Assembly: GCA_023512135.1 (NCBI GenBank)
Contig: JAIMAG010000002.1
Span: 248,001 to 312,000 of the forward strand
Origin: Terriglobia bacterium
GTDB taxonomy: Bacteria > Acidobacteriota > Terriglobia > Acidiferrales > UBA7541
DNA length: 64,000 nucleotides
Reading direction: 5' to 3'
The notes under the pieces were generated by a model. That model saw nothing but the letters and a program-made list of their open reading frames with translations, ran no database searches and was not told where the DNA came from. Positions 34,671 through 45,379 of the stretch are shown here, one piece after another. Position 1 is the first letter of the stretch. Each line of letters begins with the position of its first letter. The position numbers and the translations under genes are program-made.

Positions 34671-36555
34671 CTCCGCTGTCCCAGGACGAACGTAGCCGTC
34701 AGCGCAAGCTCCGCCTGACGATGATCGGCATTCTGGTCACCCTGCTGGCCGCTGCTGTGTTCACGCTCGGGTCGCTGAACGTACCGCTGCAGCCGGAAAG
34801 CCGCACAGAAACGATCGTTCTGTTTGCGCTGTCTACGTTCATCGTCGCGGCATTCCTGGTTTTTCTGGTGATTTTCGGCCGCAGCCTGCTGCGCACCTGG
34901 GCCGAACGGCAGGCCGGGCGCCCGGGCTCACGCTTCAAGTGGAAGATGGTGATGGGGGCACTGGCCATCTCCTTGTTGCCCATCGTGTTCATGTTCTGGA
35001 TCAGCTACGGCCTGGTGAATCGCACGCTGGCGAAGTGGTTTCCCGGGTCGCTGGAAGCCGCCGTGCAGGAAAGCCGCACCCTGCTCGATCAGCTCGCCCC
35101 GCACGTACCGGAAACCGACCGGGACGCGTTTGCTGCGCGCCGCCAAGCCATCGCCGAGCAGGTGGCCAACTACGAAGCCCAGAAACAGGATTACCGCGCC
35201 TTCAAAACCCAACTGCTGCTCGCGCTCGGCCTGTTCACCATCGTCCTGCTCGTGTCGGTCACCTGGTTCGCCCTGTTCCTGGCGAAGCTGGTGACCACGC
35301 CGATCGAAGCCCTGGCGCACGCCACGACCGAGGTCGCCCGCGGCAATTTCGATCATCGTGTCGAAGTGCAGGCGCACGACGAGCTCGGCGTGCTCGTGGA
35401 AAGTTTCAACCAGATGACCGCGGAACTGGCCGACAACCGCCGTCGGCTCGAAGCGTCGAACCGCAATCTCCAGAGTGCGCTCGATGAAATCGAGCGCCGC
35501 CGAAAATTCACGGAAGCGATTCTGGAAAATGTTCCGGCCGGTGTACTCTCCCTCGATGCCACCGGCCGGATCCTGCGCGGCAATCGCGCGCTGGAAAGCA
35601 TCTTCGGCCCCGAGGCCGGCCGGGCCGAAACGCTCGAGGCACTGTTCGGCGAAGCGGCCCGCAGCGTTCGCCAGCTCCTGGAGCGGGCGCTGCGGATGGG
35701 CATGGCCACACGCGAGCTGGAAATTCCCCGCGCCGACCGCGTGCTGCACGTCGCGGTGACCGTCAGCGCGCTCGGTCCGCGCACGTCGAATCCGGGTTTT
35801 CTGGTGGTGATCGACGATTTGACCGAACTGCTCCGTGCCCAGCGCGCTGCGGCCTGGCAGGAAGTAGCCCAGCGCATCGCGCACGAAATCAAAAATCCGC
35901 TCACGCCGATCCAACTCTCCGCCGAGCGATTGCAGCGCTACCTGGGAAAACCTGCCGGCACAGCCCGCGACACCGAGTTCGAACGGATGGTTCGCGAGTG
36001 CGCTGCGCTGATCGAGCGCGAAGTGTCCACCCTGAAAACTATGGTGGACGAGTTCAGCCGTTTTGCTCGCTTCCCCAAGCCGAAGCCGCAGCCCGTAGAT
36101 CTGAACGCGGTCGTGTGCGCCGCCCTAGACGTTTTCGCGGGCCGGCTGAACGGCATCACGCTGCATACGGAGCTGGATCCGGCCCTGCCGCTCGTGCGTG
36201 CCGACGCCGAGCTGCTTCGCCACGTCCTGGTGAATCTGATCGACAACGCCGCCGCCGCACTCGAACACGCTCCGGCCAAACGGATCGAGATCGTCACCCG
36301 TGTGGCCGCCACCGCCGAAGCCGTAGAAATCGTCGTGGCCGACACCGGGCCGGGCATCCCGGCAGAAGAAAAGGATCTACTCTTCCTGCCCCACTTTTCG
36401 AAGAAGGAGCACGGCACCGGCCTCGGCCTGGCCATCGCCAGCCGGGTGGTGGCGGACCACGGCGGCACGATTGCAGTCGAAGACAATCAACCTTGCGGCG
36501 CCCGGTTCGTCATCCGGTTGCCGCGGGTGGAAGTCGCCGCTCCGCAGGCACAATC

Positions 36556-36559
<4 letters not shown>
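34667..36559 (+). CDS. NtrY-type sensor histidine kinase
   Basis: Membrane kinase of 630 residues. Hydrophobic segments at the N-terminus enclose a short periplasmic region, followed by HAMP (VTTPIEALAHATTEVARGNFDHRV), PAS (ILENVPAGVLSLDATGRIL) and kinase domains. The H box is IAHEIKNPLTPIQLSAERLQR, which is the NtrY-type pattern. N and G boxes are NLIDNAAAAL, DTGPGIPAEE and GTGLGLAIA. The cognate regulator begins inside its stop codon. In other bacteria NtrY/NtrX controls nitrogen, redox or envelope functions; the role here is open. Confidence 0.92.
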
Positions 36560-37920
<1,361 letters not shown>

Positions 37921-37935
37921 TAAACAGCCCCAGGA

Positions 37936-38019
37936 CCGTTTCGAATATCCCGCTTGCTCCTGTCTCCCTGCCCCCGGCGCAGGCAGTGCCCACAGCACTC
38001 TGCCAGGATTCCGAAACGG
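37936..38019. repeat. imperfect long inverted repeat between convergent ntrX-type gene and era
   Basis: CCGTTTCG (37936-37943) pairs with CGAAACGG (38012-38019). Inside, GGCAGTGC and GCACTCTGCC form a second stem with a 5-base loop. There is no T tract on either side, so a transcription terminator is possible but not typical. Confidence 0.4.
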
Positions 38020-38077
38020 GCGAAGACTGCTGTAGCCGCGGCAGGTGCCGGCGCAGCCCACGCAAAGGAGTATCCAT

Positions 38078-38980
38078 CTAGCTGAGTCGTTCGAGCTGAC
38101 GGCGCCAGTCGAGCTGGCGGACGATTTCCGGGCGGTCACGCCAGTTCGGCTGCACTTTGACATACAGTTCCAGGAACACTTTCCGGCCGAGCAGCCATTC
38201 GAGTTCTTCGCGAGCCAGCGTGCCGATGCGTTTCAGCATCTGGCCGCCCTTGCCGATCAGGATGCCCTTCTGCCCGTCGCGTTCCACGTAAATCGTGGCG
38301 TAGATGCGCACGAGTTTTTCGCCTTCTTCGTAGCGATCCACCAGGACCGCCAGCGCATGGGGCACTTCCTGCCGTGTGGCCTGCATGGCCTTTTCGCGAA
38401 TGATTTCCGCAGCCAGAAAGCGTTCCGGTGCATCGCTCACCTGATCCGGGGGGAAGTACGGCGGGCCTTCCGGCAGATACTCGAGCAGTTTCTGTCGCAG
38501 TCGGTCGAGTCCGTCGCCGGTGAGCGCCGAGATCGGGATGATTTCCGCGAAGGAATACACCTGGCTGTACCGCTCGATCAGCGGCAGCAGCTTCTGTTTT
38601 TCGATCAGGTCGATTTTGTTGAGCAGCAGAAACTGCGGACAACGCACCTGTCGGACGCGCTCCAGCGCATGCTGGTCGCCGGGACCAAATTCGGCGGTGG
38701 CGTCTACGACCAAGCAGAGCAGATCGATTCCTTCGAGCGCCTGCGCGATCTCATCGGTCATCTGCCGTTCGAGCGCGGTGCGCGGCGCCAGCAGGCCCGG
38801 GGTATCGATCAGCACGATTTGCCCTTCTTCGCTGTGCACGATGCCGTGGATGCGGTTTCGCGTGGTCTGCGGCTTCGGTGTGACGATGGCCACCTTGCGC
38901 CCGACCAGTGCATTCACCAGCGTCGACTTGCCGGCATTGGGTCGTCCGACCACAGCCACGAATCCGCTCTTGAACGCCAT
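38078..38980 (-). CDS. era: GTPase Era
   Basis: Essential GTPase for 16S rRNA maturation and 30S assembly. The protein of 300 residues has G1 GRPNAGKST, the switch-I region TTRNRIHG, G3 DTPG, G4 NKID and G5 SAL. The C-terminal KH domain contains GQKGILIGKGGQMLKRIG. The order and length are typical. It lies 48 bases downstream of the repeat protein gene on the same strand. ybeY, phoH and the corC-like gene, common neighbours of era, are 3.4 kb upstream. Confidence 0.97.
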   Translation of the reverse strand: MAFKSGFVAVVGRPNAGKSTLVNALVGRKVAIVTPKPQTTRNRIHGIVHSEEGQIVLIDTPGLLAPRTALERQMTDEIAQALEGIDLLCLVVDATAEFGPGDQHALERVRQVRCPQFLLLNKIDLIEKQKLLPLIERYSQVYSFAEIIPISALTGDGLDRLRQKLLEYLPEGPPYFPPDQVSDAPERFLAAEIIREKAMQATRQEVPHALAVLVDRYEEGEKLVRIYATIYVERDGQKGILIGKGGQMLKRIGTLAREELEWLLGRKVFLELYVKVQPNWRDRPEIVRQLDWRRQLERLS

Positions 38981-39028
38981 CAGCTCGCACCCTCACAGGA
39001 ATCCCAGTGCACGACTTGGCCGGGCCGA

Positions 39029-40738
39029 TCAGCGACCCGTGCCACTCGGGATCAGCTTCAGCTCAAACGAGTGGCGACTGTTCTCGCGGACCGTCACCGC
39101 CGTGCCCTGCGCCTCGTACGGCAGCAGAAACTGCGGATCCTGCCAGATGCCCGGCTCCAGATCATCGAAGGCGAACAGCTTGTAGGTGCCCGGGGCGATG
39201 CCGGACAACACGAAACGTCCCTGCGTGTCGGTCACGGTGCTGTGGAACAGCCGGAGCAGGTGACGGCGGCTCGGTTCCGGTGCCAGCACCACCGTCACAC
39301 CTGCCAGCGGCAACAGTTCGGCATCGAGCACTCGACCTTCGACGCTGCCCCCGTTCGGGCTCAAAACAATTTCCAGTGGTGCCGAGGGCGCGCTGGCCGG
39401 ATCGAAACCGACGTCGAGCACTTCCTGCGAGCCGTGCTGCACCGATTTCACGTAGTAGCCGGCCGGCATGCCGGTCACCGTGACCTCGAAGGTGAGGCCC
39501 GGCAGAAGGTTCGTTGTGAACGTACCGTCCGGGTCGACGCGGGTTCCGCCGCTGCCCAGCGCAAACGGCAGCTCGCGCGGGCGCAGATTCACCCGCACCC
39601 CCTCAAGTGTGGCGTTCGGTTGCCCTTCGACGCGCACCCGCCCACTCAGCGTACCAGTGGCAGACAGCCGCAGCGCGAGACCTTCCCGGTCGGTGCGTCC
39701 CACTTCCAACGGCAGCCGGGCCGCCCGCGCCGCACCCTGTTGTGCCGCAATCGCCACAAGCTGGTAAGACCCCGGCGGAACATTGCGAATAGTAAACGTC
39801 CCGTCCATTGCGGTGGTCTCGCGCCGTGCTGTAACCAGGTCGCGCACCAATCCCTGCGCCGCCAGCACCATCACCAAGGCGCCCGGCACCGGATCGCTGG
39901 TGGTGGCGTCCATCACAACGCCACTCAGGCGCACACCTTCGACGGGCTCCACGGTCAAATCTACCCCGGGCAATTCGTCGCCGGCTTTCACCTCCAGCGG
40001 AATCGCCCGCGAGGGGTCGGTCGTGCCCGGGTAGTACGTCGGGACGTAATTTTCGGTTTCCCCTGATGTGGCGAAAACGCCGAAACGGCCTGCCGACGGC
40101 GTCGCACTCAGAAAATATCGTCCCGGACTCAACCCGTAGACGCGATACTGACCGCGGTCGTCGGTCTGGCTGGAGCCCGCCGGCACCAGTTGCGGCTGAC
40201 CATTCACGTACGCCATGCGGCTGGCCTGCACCTGCACGCCCGCCATCGGCTCGCCCTCGCGGTCATAGACCCGTCCGGTAATCACCGCAGCGCGTTCCAG
40301 GCGGAACAACAGGTCCCGTATCTGCTGGCCCGGCCGCAGTTCGAGTACCGTGCCCGGCCGGTTGGCAGAGCGCTGCCCGTACTCACGGCGGACGTAGCCG
40401 GTGCGCTCGACCACCAGCCGGTAGGCGCCCGGCTCGACATTTTCCAGCCGGAACCTTCCGGTCTCATCGGTGCGCGCGACCATCGGCCTTGTGCGTCCGC
40501 GGCGCACGGCCTGTCCCAGAGGGTTCAGTGGGACCCCTCCGGGCGGGCCGCCGCGCTCGCCGGCATTCATCAAAATTACGCTGGCTTTGCGCAACGGCTC
40601 GCCTGTATCCTGCGCCAGCACCACGCCTTCGACCACACAGGTCGCGGTAGCTTTGGCCGCTTCCGCCGGTACCGGCGCTTGCTGCACTCCCATCAAAAAA
40701 TGAAAAAGTAGCAGTGTCAGAAAACCTGTGCTCATCAT
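39029..40738 (-). CDS. secreted protein with multiple carboxypeptidase-regulatory-like (transthyretin-like) domains
   Basis: Protein of 569 residues with a signal peptide (MMSTGFLTLLLFHFLMGVQQA). At least four beta-sandwich repeats share the pattern ATCVVEGVVLAQDTGEPLRKASV ... TDETGRFRLENVEPGAYRL. Examples are ITGRVYDREGEPMAGVQV ... TDDRGQYRVYGLSPGRYFL near residues 150-215, and VEGRVLDAELLPLAGVTVV ... TDTQGRFVLSGIAPGTYKL near the C-terminus. Unlike the large TonB-dependent oar-type proteins of Acidobacteriota, it has no plug or barrel. It may bind carbohydrates or proteins at the surface; function is unknown. The segment AGERGGPPGGVPLNPLGQAVRRG is an unusual insert in the first repeat. Confidence 0.8.
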   Translation of the reverse strand: MMSTGFLTLLLFHFLMGVQQAPVPAEAAKATATCVVEGVVLAQDTGEPLRKASVILMNAGERGGPPGGVPLNPLGQAVRRGRTRPMVARTDETGRFRLENVEPGAYRLVVERTGYVRREYGQRSANRPGTVLELRPGQQIRDLLFRLERAAVITGRVYDREGEPMAGVQVQASRMAYVNGQPQLVPAGSSQTDDRGQYRVYGLSPGRYFLSATPSAGRFGVFATSGETENYVPTYYPGTTDPSRAIPLEVKAGDELPGVDLTVEPVEGVRLSGVVMDATTSDPVPGALVMVLAAQGLVRDLVTARRETTAMDGTFTIRNVPPGSYQLVAIAAQQGAARAARLPLEVGRTDREGLALRLSATGTLSGRVRVEGQPNATLEGVRVNLRPRELPFALGSGGTRVDPDGTFTTNLLPGLTFEVTVTGMPAGYYVKSVQHGSQEVLDVGFDPASAPSAPLEIVLSPNGGSVEGRVLDAELLPLAGVTVVLAPEPSRRHLLRLFHSTVTDTQGRFVLSGIAPGTYKLFAFDDLEPGIWQDPQFLLPYEAQGTAVTVRENSRHSFELKLIPSGTGR

Positions 40739-40885
40739 CGTTCACCGCCCTGCACAGAATAGGACGCACCGGCAGCGGCCAGGGTAACAACGCACAGGGT
40801 CGAAATCATGACCATGACGAAGATGGGCGCGGCCGAGGTCTGACGAACACAGCCAGCCTACCCGAAGCCAAGGAAAAAAAGAAAA

Positions 40886-40915
40886 GGCGGAGACCCCTTC
40901 TGCGGGGTCTCCGCC
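40886..40915 (-). terminator. intrinsic terminator of the subtilase gene
   Basis: A perfect 12-base-pair stem (GGCGGAGACCCC with GGGGTCTCCGCC) has a 6-base loop. On the - strand it is followed by TTTTCTTTTTTT. It lies 22 bases after the subtilase stop. Confidence 0.92.
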
Positions 40916-40937
40916 AAACGCCAGGACAGCGGTGTAG

Positions 40938-42155
40938 TTAAAATCGGCCGGCGTAGACGAGCTGGATGGCTCGCCCGTCTTTGCTGGTCGTGCCGGTCGA
41001 AACGGCGTTGTTCTTGATGGCGGCTTCGACGTTGGCCGCCGTCTGTTGGCCCGCGCCGGCCTGATAGAGCGCACCGGTACCCGCCACGTGCGGCGAAGCC
41101 ATCGAGGTGCCCGAGAGCGTTTGAGTGCCGTTGCGCAGCCAGGTGGAAAGAATACTTACACCTGGCGCCCAGATGTCCACGCAAGTGCCGAAGTTGCTGA
41201 AGGAGGCCTCGCGATCGTTGCTGTCGGTGGCGGCGACTGTCGCCACTCCGTTGTGCGTGCCCGCGCGCGCCGGCGAAGAGTTGCAGGCGTTCGTTCCTTC
41301 GTTGCCCGCAGCCACTGCATAGAAAACGCCGCTGTCGGCCGAACGCTTGACGGCATCGTCCAGCGCCTGGCTGGCGCCGCCGCCCAGGCTCATATTGGCC
41401 ACCGCAGGCTTGATGGCGTTGGCGGTGACGAAGTCCACGCCCTTGATCACCCCGGAAGTGGTGCCGCTGCCGGCGCAGTTCAGCACCTTGACGCCATGCA
41501 GACGGACGTCGGGCAGCACGCCGACCACATGGCTGGTGTTGTCGCGCGCACCGGCCGTGCCTGCCACGTGCGTGCCGTGACCGTTGCAGTCGCGGTTGGA
41601 CCCGCCGGCAAAATTCACGTGTTCGACGACGAACAGGTCGCTGTGGGTCGTGTCAATGCCGGTATCGATGATGTAGACGTGAACGGTGCCCGCGCGGGGA
41701 TCGGCCGCGCCGTCACCGGCCCGGGTCGAACTGATGTCGGCGTCGATGCGGTTGATGCCCCAGGGCAACGTCTGTGCGGTGATGGTCATCACCCCGTCCG
41801 GCTCCACATATTTGACGTACGGCAGCGCTTCGATCGCCTGGATCTGCGCTGCGGTCAGCCGCGCGGAGAACCCGCGGATGGCAGCGCTGTAGACGTGTTC
41901 GGCGCGGAAACCGTGGCGCCGCTCCAGGTTCTGCACCGCACCGATGACCCGCCGGTCCAGATAGTCCCACGCAGCCGGTGCCTCCACCATGCGCTCATCG
42001 GCGCGGAAGGCGCCTTGAAAACTGTCGAAAGGAGCTGTGTCCGAGAAAACTACAATGACAGGAAACGTGGCGGCAGGGCGTTGCGAATGCAGTGAGCCCG
42101 CCACAACACCCAAAAGCAAAACCAACCACAGGGTTCGCATGGAGAGTCGTTTCAT
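40938..42155 (-). CDS. secreted subtilisin-like serine protease (S8, proteinase K-like)
   Basis: Protein of 405 residues: signal peptide, I9-type inhibitor prodomain (about 30-120, ending [13 protein letters not shown]) and a catalytic S8 domain. The triad is Asp164 (IIDTGID), His193 ([10 protein letters not shown]) and Ser351 ([11 protein letters not shown]). Asn285 in AAGNEG is the oxyanion residue. The mature core has several cysteines ([26 protein letters not shown]), as in the proteinase K branch. It stands as a single-gene unit with its own strong promoter and terminator, suggesting regulated, abundant secretion for extracellular protein degradation. AGGAG lies 11 bases before the ATG. 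Confidence 0.95.
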   Translation of the reverse strand: MKRLSMRTLWLVLLLGVVAGSLHSQRPAATFPVIVVFSDTAPFDSFQGAFRADERMVEAPAAWDYLDRRVIGAVQNLERRHGFRAEHVYSAAIRGFSARLTAAQIQAIEALPYVKYVEPDGVMTITAQTLPWGINRIDADISSTRAGDGAADPRAGTVHVYIIDTGIDTTHSDLFVVEHVNFAGGSNRDCNGHGTHVAGTAGARDNTSHVVGVLPDVRLHGVKVLNCAGSGTTSGVIKGVDFVTANAIKPAVANMSLGGGASQALDDAVKRSADSGVFYAVAAGNEGTNACNSSPARAGTHNGVATVAATDSNDREASFSNFGTCVDIWAPGVSILSTWLRNGTQTLSGTSMASPHVAGTGALYQAGAGQQTAANVEAAIKNNAVSTGTTSKDGRAIQLVYAGRF

Positions 42156-42228
42156 TTTGTTCTGTTCTCCTGGGTCTCCCTCGCGGGAAAATAGCCGGCA
42201 AGACCACTCGCCGGTTTCCTTCGTCCGT

Positions 42229-42257
42229 ACAATAAAGACCTTTTATTTACTTGTCAA
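42229..42257 (-). promoter_or_regulatory. sigma-70-type promoter of the subtilase gene
   Basis: On the - strand TTGACA (42252-42257), 17 bases of AT-rich spacer, TATTGT (42229-42234). The expected start point near 42222 gives a leader of about 67 bases. Confidence 0.75.
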
Positions 42258-42420
42258 TAAACAAATGCAGTCCCGGGAAAACTTGTGCAGAACTGTCCAC
42301 CGGGCTGCGACGATCCCGACACCGCTCATCGGAGCAAATCGAAAGCGGCACCGAACAGCTTCCGGAATGGCCTGGCTCACGCGCACCGCCCGTCCGCAAA
42401 GGTGGACGGAACCGACCGGA

Positions 42421-43719
42421 CTAGTTCACCTCGGCGGCCTGCGCTGCCGGAGCAGTTTTCCGCACGCGCAGGCGCAGCACTTTGCGCTGATTGGCTTCGA
42501 GCACCTCGAAGCGCAGGCCGGCGTATTCGATGGCTTCGCCGGGCAGGGGAACGTGTCCGGCAATGTGGTTCAGCAGACCGGCCACCGTGGTTACCCCCGA
42601 AGGCACTTCGCTCAGTTCCACGCCCACCAGCTCAGCGAGTTTTTCTACGGGCACGCTGCCGCGCACGAGCAGCGTGCCTTCTGCGTCGCGTGCCACGTCG
42701 GGCATCGGCGCGCGGTCTTCTTCCCCGATTTCGCCCACAATCTCTTCGACCAGGTCTTCGGCCGTCACCAATCCGGCTACCGAACCGTACTCGTCGACAA
42801 CGATGGCGAGCTGCTGGTGTTTCTGCTGCAGTTCCTTGAGCAGTTGCGACCCCGGTTTCGTTTCCGGAACAAACAGCACCGGCCGCATCAGCTCGCGCAC
42901 GCGCCGCTGGGCCGCTTCGCGTTCCGGTACCTGGAGCACGTCGCGAGCGTACACCACGCCGACAATGTCATCTACGGTCCCTTCGTAGACCGGAATTCGC
43001 GAATACTTCGTCTCCACAATCAGGCGGCGGAGCTGCTCGACGGTCGCATCGGCCGGGATGGCCACGATGTCCGGGCGGGGGGTCATCAGCTCGCGCACGC
43101 GCTTGTCGCTGAATTCCACTACCTGCTCGATCAAGTCCGCTTCGTCGGGCTTCAGGATGCCCTCTTCTTCGGCTGCTTCGACCAGGGCTTCGATCCCGTT
43201 TGCGGTGTGCTTGCCGTTTTCCGATTCGGCCGGCTCGCCCAGACGCATCAACGAATCCAGCAATTCCATGCTGGCGCGCAGCGGCCAGGTCAACCACAGC
43301 AGCACGCGCAGCAAAGGCACCAGCGGAAGCACCCAGCGGCCGGTCGAACGGGTCAGCAGCACGTAAGGCACGAAATGCAATCCCAGCACCACTTCCAGCG
43401 TCAGGAAAAACACCGCCTCGGCCAGCGCCCGCCAGGTTTCCGCGACAAACAGCGAAACTCCGCCGGCGGTGACCACGGCCACGAGCACGAGCCACAGATG
43501 CGTCAACAGGGCAAAGCTGGTGGCGGCGCTGCGCCGGTCCAGTCCGATGCGCGGTTCCACTTCCGCTTCGAACACTTCCAGGTTGCGCCGCACCCGGCCG
43601 ACTGTGACCCGGCCCAGCTCGCGATAGACGCGGTCCAGATAAGCGACCACGCAGAGCCCGGCGCCCAGCGCCACGACCCCGAGCGTGTACAGGCTGTACC
43701 AGAGCACGTTGGAGCTCAT
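42421..43719 (-). CDS. CorC/HlyC family membrane protein with CNNM, CBS and transporter-associated domains
   Basis: Protein of 432 residues with four hydrophobic segments in the first 150 residues (DUF21/CNNM-like). Two CBS domains follow (ELMTPRPDIVAIPADATVEQLRRL and ELMRPVLFVPETKPGSQLLKELQQ ... VVDEYGSVAGLVTAEDLVEEIVGEI). The C-terminal CorC_HlyC domain (GSVPVEKLAELVGVELSEVPSGVTTVAGLLNHIAGHVP) completes it. Family members affect magnesium or cobalt efflux; the old haemolysin name is misleading. It is translationally coupled to ybeY (4-base overlap), the usual ybeY-corC arrangement. Confidence 0.9.
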   Translation of the reverse strand: MSSNVLWYSLYTLGVVALGAGLCVVAYLDRVYRELGRVTVGRVRRNLEVFEAEVEPRIGLDRRSAATSFALLTHLWLVLVAVVTAGGVSLFVAETWRALAEAVFFLTLEVVLGLHFVPYVLLTRSTGRWVLPLVPLLRVLLWLTWPLRASMELLDSLMRLGEPAESENGKHTANGIEALVEAAEEEGILKPDEADLIEQVVEFSDKRVRELMTPRPDIVAIPADATVEQLRRLIVETKYSRIPVYEGTVDDIVGVVYARDVLQVPEREAAQRRVRELMRPVLFVPETKPGSQLLKELQQKHQQLAIVVDEYGSVAGLVTAEDLVEEIVGEIGEEDRAPMPDVARDAEGTLLVRGSVPVEKLAELVGVELSEVPSGVTTVAGLLNHIAGHVPLPGEAIEYAGLRFEVLEANQRKVLRLRVRKTAPAAQAAEVN

Positions 43720-44135
43720 CGCCGTATCAATCCCAGCCGACGGCGCAACCGGCCTTCCAACCGGTTCATCTCGCCTCGGTCGGTTTCATGGTCATAGCCG
43801 AGCAGGTGCAACACGCCGTGCAGAATCAGCACACACAGCTCTTCCTCCAAACGGTGACCGGCTCGTCGGGCATGGCGACGGGCGACCGCCGGCGCAATGG
43901 CGATATCACCCAGATACCCGTCGCGTTTCCCGTTCTTGGTCATGGGGAACGAAAGGACGTCGGTCGGGCCGGACTTGCCGCGAAATTGCCGGTTCAGGCG
44001 GGCGATGGCCGCCGGGCTGACCAGGGCTACGGTGACCGAGTCCGGCCCCAGACCGCACAGTTGCTGCACGCGCGCCAGAAAGGCGTCCAGCGCCGCGCGG
44101 CGCACCCGGACAGCGCGTTGGCGGTTGATTACCAT
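43716..44135 (-). CDS. ybeY: endoribonuclease YbeY (rRNA maturation factor)
   Basis: Single-strand RNase of 139 residues involved in 16S rRNA 3' maturation and ribosome quality control. The zinc motif HGVLHLLGYDHETD (H-x3-H-x5-H) is intact. Upstream is NRQFRGKSGPTDVLSFP, the conserved N-terminal signature. It lies 54 bases after phoH and overlaps the corC-like gene. Confidence 0.95.
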   Translation of the reverse strand: MVINRQRAVRVRRAALDAFLARVQQLCGLGPDSVTVALVSPAAIARLNRQFRGKSGPTDVLSFPMTKNGKRDGYLGDIAIAPAVARRHARRAGHRLEEELCVLILHGVLHLLGYDHETDRGEMNRLEGRLRRRLGLIRR

Positions 44136-44189
44136 GCTGGCAGAGCAGTCCCCGCCCGAGCCCTTGGCTGAGCGCGGCTTCGCGGAAGA

Positions 44190-45218
44190 TCACTGGTTGG
44201 AGGATTCGTCTCCACCGTTTTCTGCAGCGGAGCTGGCGCGGCTGGCTGCCACCGGCACAGTGGCGTTGCGGGCAGACTGCGCCGCGAATTCGTCGTAGGC
44301 TTTGATGATCTGCTGCACCAGGTTGTGCCGCACCACGTCCCGTTCGTTGAAGTAGATAAAGGCAATGCCTTCGATCCGGCCAACCACGTCGATGGCCTCG
44401 ACCAACCCGGACCGGCGCCCGCTGGGCAGATCGATCTGCGTGATGTCGCCGGTGATGACTGCCTTGGAACCAAATCCCAGCCGCGTCAGGAACATTTTCA
44501 TCTGCTCGCTGGTGGTGTTCTGGGCCTCGTCCAGGATGACAAAGGAATCGTTCAGCGTGCGACCGCGCATGAACGCCAGCGGTGCAATTTCGATGATGCC
44601 CTTCTCCAGCAGACGCTCCAGCTTATCGGCATCCAGCATGTCGTAGAGCGCGTCGTAGAGCGGTCGCATATAAGGATCGACTTTCTGCTGCAGGGTGCCG
44701 GGCAGAAACCCCAACCGTTCGCCTGCCTCGACGGCCGGCCGCGCCAGGATGATGCGGCTCACCTGCTTGGTCAGCAGCGCGGAAACAGCCATGGCCACGG
44801 CCAGATACGTTTTGCCTGTGCCTCCCGGGCCGATGGCAAACACTATGTCGTACTTTTCAATGCATTCCATGTAGCGCCGCTGGTTCGGACTTTTCGGCTG
44901 GATCGTCTTTTTGCCGAACGCCCGCGGCCGCGGAGGCACCAGCAGCGACCGCAGCGTCACATTCGGCTCCTGAGTGGCCACGCGCAGCAGCGACTTCACC
45001 TCGCCGTTGCTCAGCACGCGTCCCTCGCGCACCAGATCGCTGTACTCTTCGATGATTCGAGCGGCACGCTCGACTTGGGCGGGTTCGCCTTCGATTTCAA
45101 TCCGGTCCTGTTGCAACTGGGTGCTCACGCGCAGTGCGGATTCCAGCAGCTTGAGGTTTTCGTCCAGAGTGCCGAACAGGGCCTCGACCCCGCCGGCCAA
45201 TTGCACCGTGCGCTTCAT
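44190..45218 (-). CDS. PhoH family ATPase
   Basis: P-loop protein of 342 residues related to the C-terminal half of RecD/helicase folds. Walker A is GPGGTGKT, followed by [34 protein letters not shown] and [10 protein letters not shown], the standard PhoH (PhoL) signature. A KH-like N-terminal part (residues 1-100) is typical. Family members cluster with ybeY and are thought to act in RNA metabolism. The C-terminal 30 residues are Ser/Ala-rich and variable. A TTGACC-17-TAGGCT promoter lies at 45264-45292. Confidence 0.92.
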   Translation of the reverse strand: MKRTVQLAGGVEALFGTLDENLKLLESALRVSTQLQQDRIEIEGEPAQVERAARIIEEYSDLVREGRVLSNGEVKSLLRVATQEPNVTLRSLLVPPRPRAFGKKTIQPKSPNQRRYMECIEKYDIVFAIGPGGTGKTYLAVAMAVSALLTKQVSRIILARPAVEAGERLGFLPGTLQQKVDPYMRPLYDALYDMLDADKLERLLEKGIIEIAPLAFMRGRTLNDSFVILDEAQNTTSEQMKMFLTRLGFGSKAVITGDITQIDLPSGRRSGLVEAIDVVGRIEGIAFIYFNERDVVRHNLVQQIIKAYDEFAAQSARNATVPVAASRASSAAENGGDESSNQ

Positions 45219-45263
45219 TCTGCCTGGACGACGATCCCTCCCGGAACGGAATGGCTCCGCAAA

Positions 45264-45292
45264 AGCCTAACGCAACCGCCCGGCAGGGTCAA
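45264..45292 (-). promoter_or_regulatory. sigma-70-type promoter of phoH-ybeY-corC
   Basis: On the - strand TTGACC (45287-45292), 17 bases, TAGGCT (45264-45269). Start point near 45257, leader about 38 bases with GGGAGGGA. It is divergent from the gcv promoter about 30 bases away. Confidence 0.6.
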
Positions 45293-45318
45293 GCCAGCCG
45301 CCCAAACCGCGCCGTTTC

Positions 45319-45347
45319 TTGACACCCCTCTGCACGCATGTTAGTTT
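45319..45347 (+). promoter_or_regulatory. sigma-70-type promoter of the gcv operon
   Basis: TTGACA (45319-45324), 17 bases, TAGTTT (45342-45347), with TG one base before the hexamer. It covers the ATG at 45338, so translation must start downstream, at the GTG at 45380. No glycine riboswitch fold is visible in the short leader. Confidence 0.65.
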
Positions 45348-45379
45348 CGTTTGCTTTTCGCAGCTTTCGAGACACCGCA

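Noticed and set aside
45219-45379. Glycine riboswitch in front of gcvT
   Set aside because: The predicted leader is only about 25 bases and shows no tandem aptamer or conserved riboswitch sequences.
45338-45379. gcvT start at the ATG 45338
   Set aside because: The ATG lies within the promoter spacer; no ribosome binding site precedes it, and the extra residues are not conserved.
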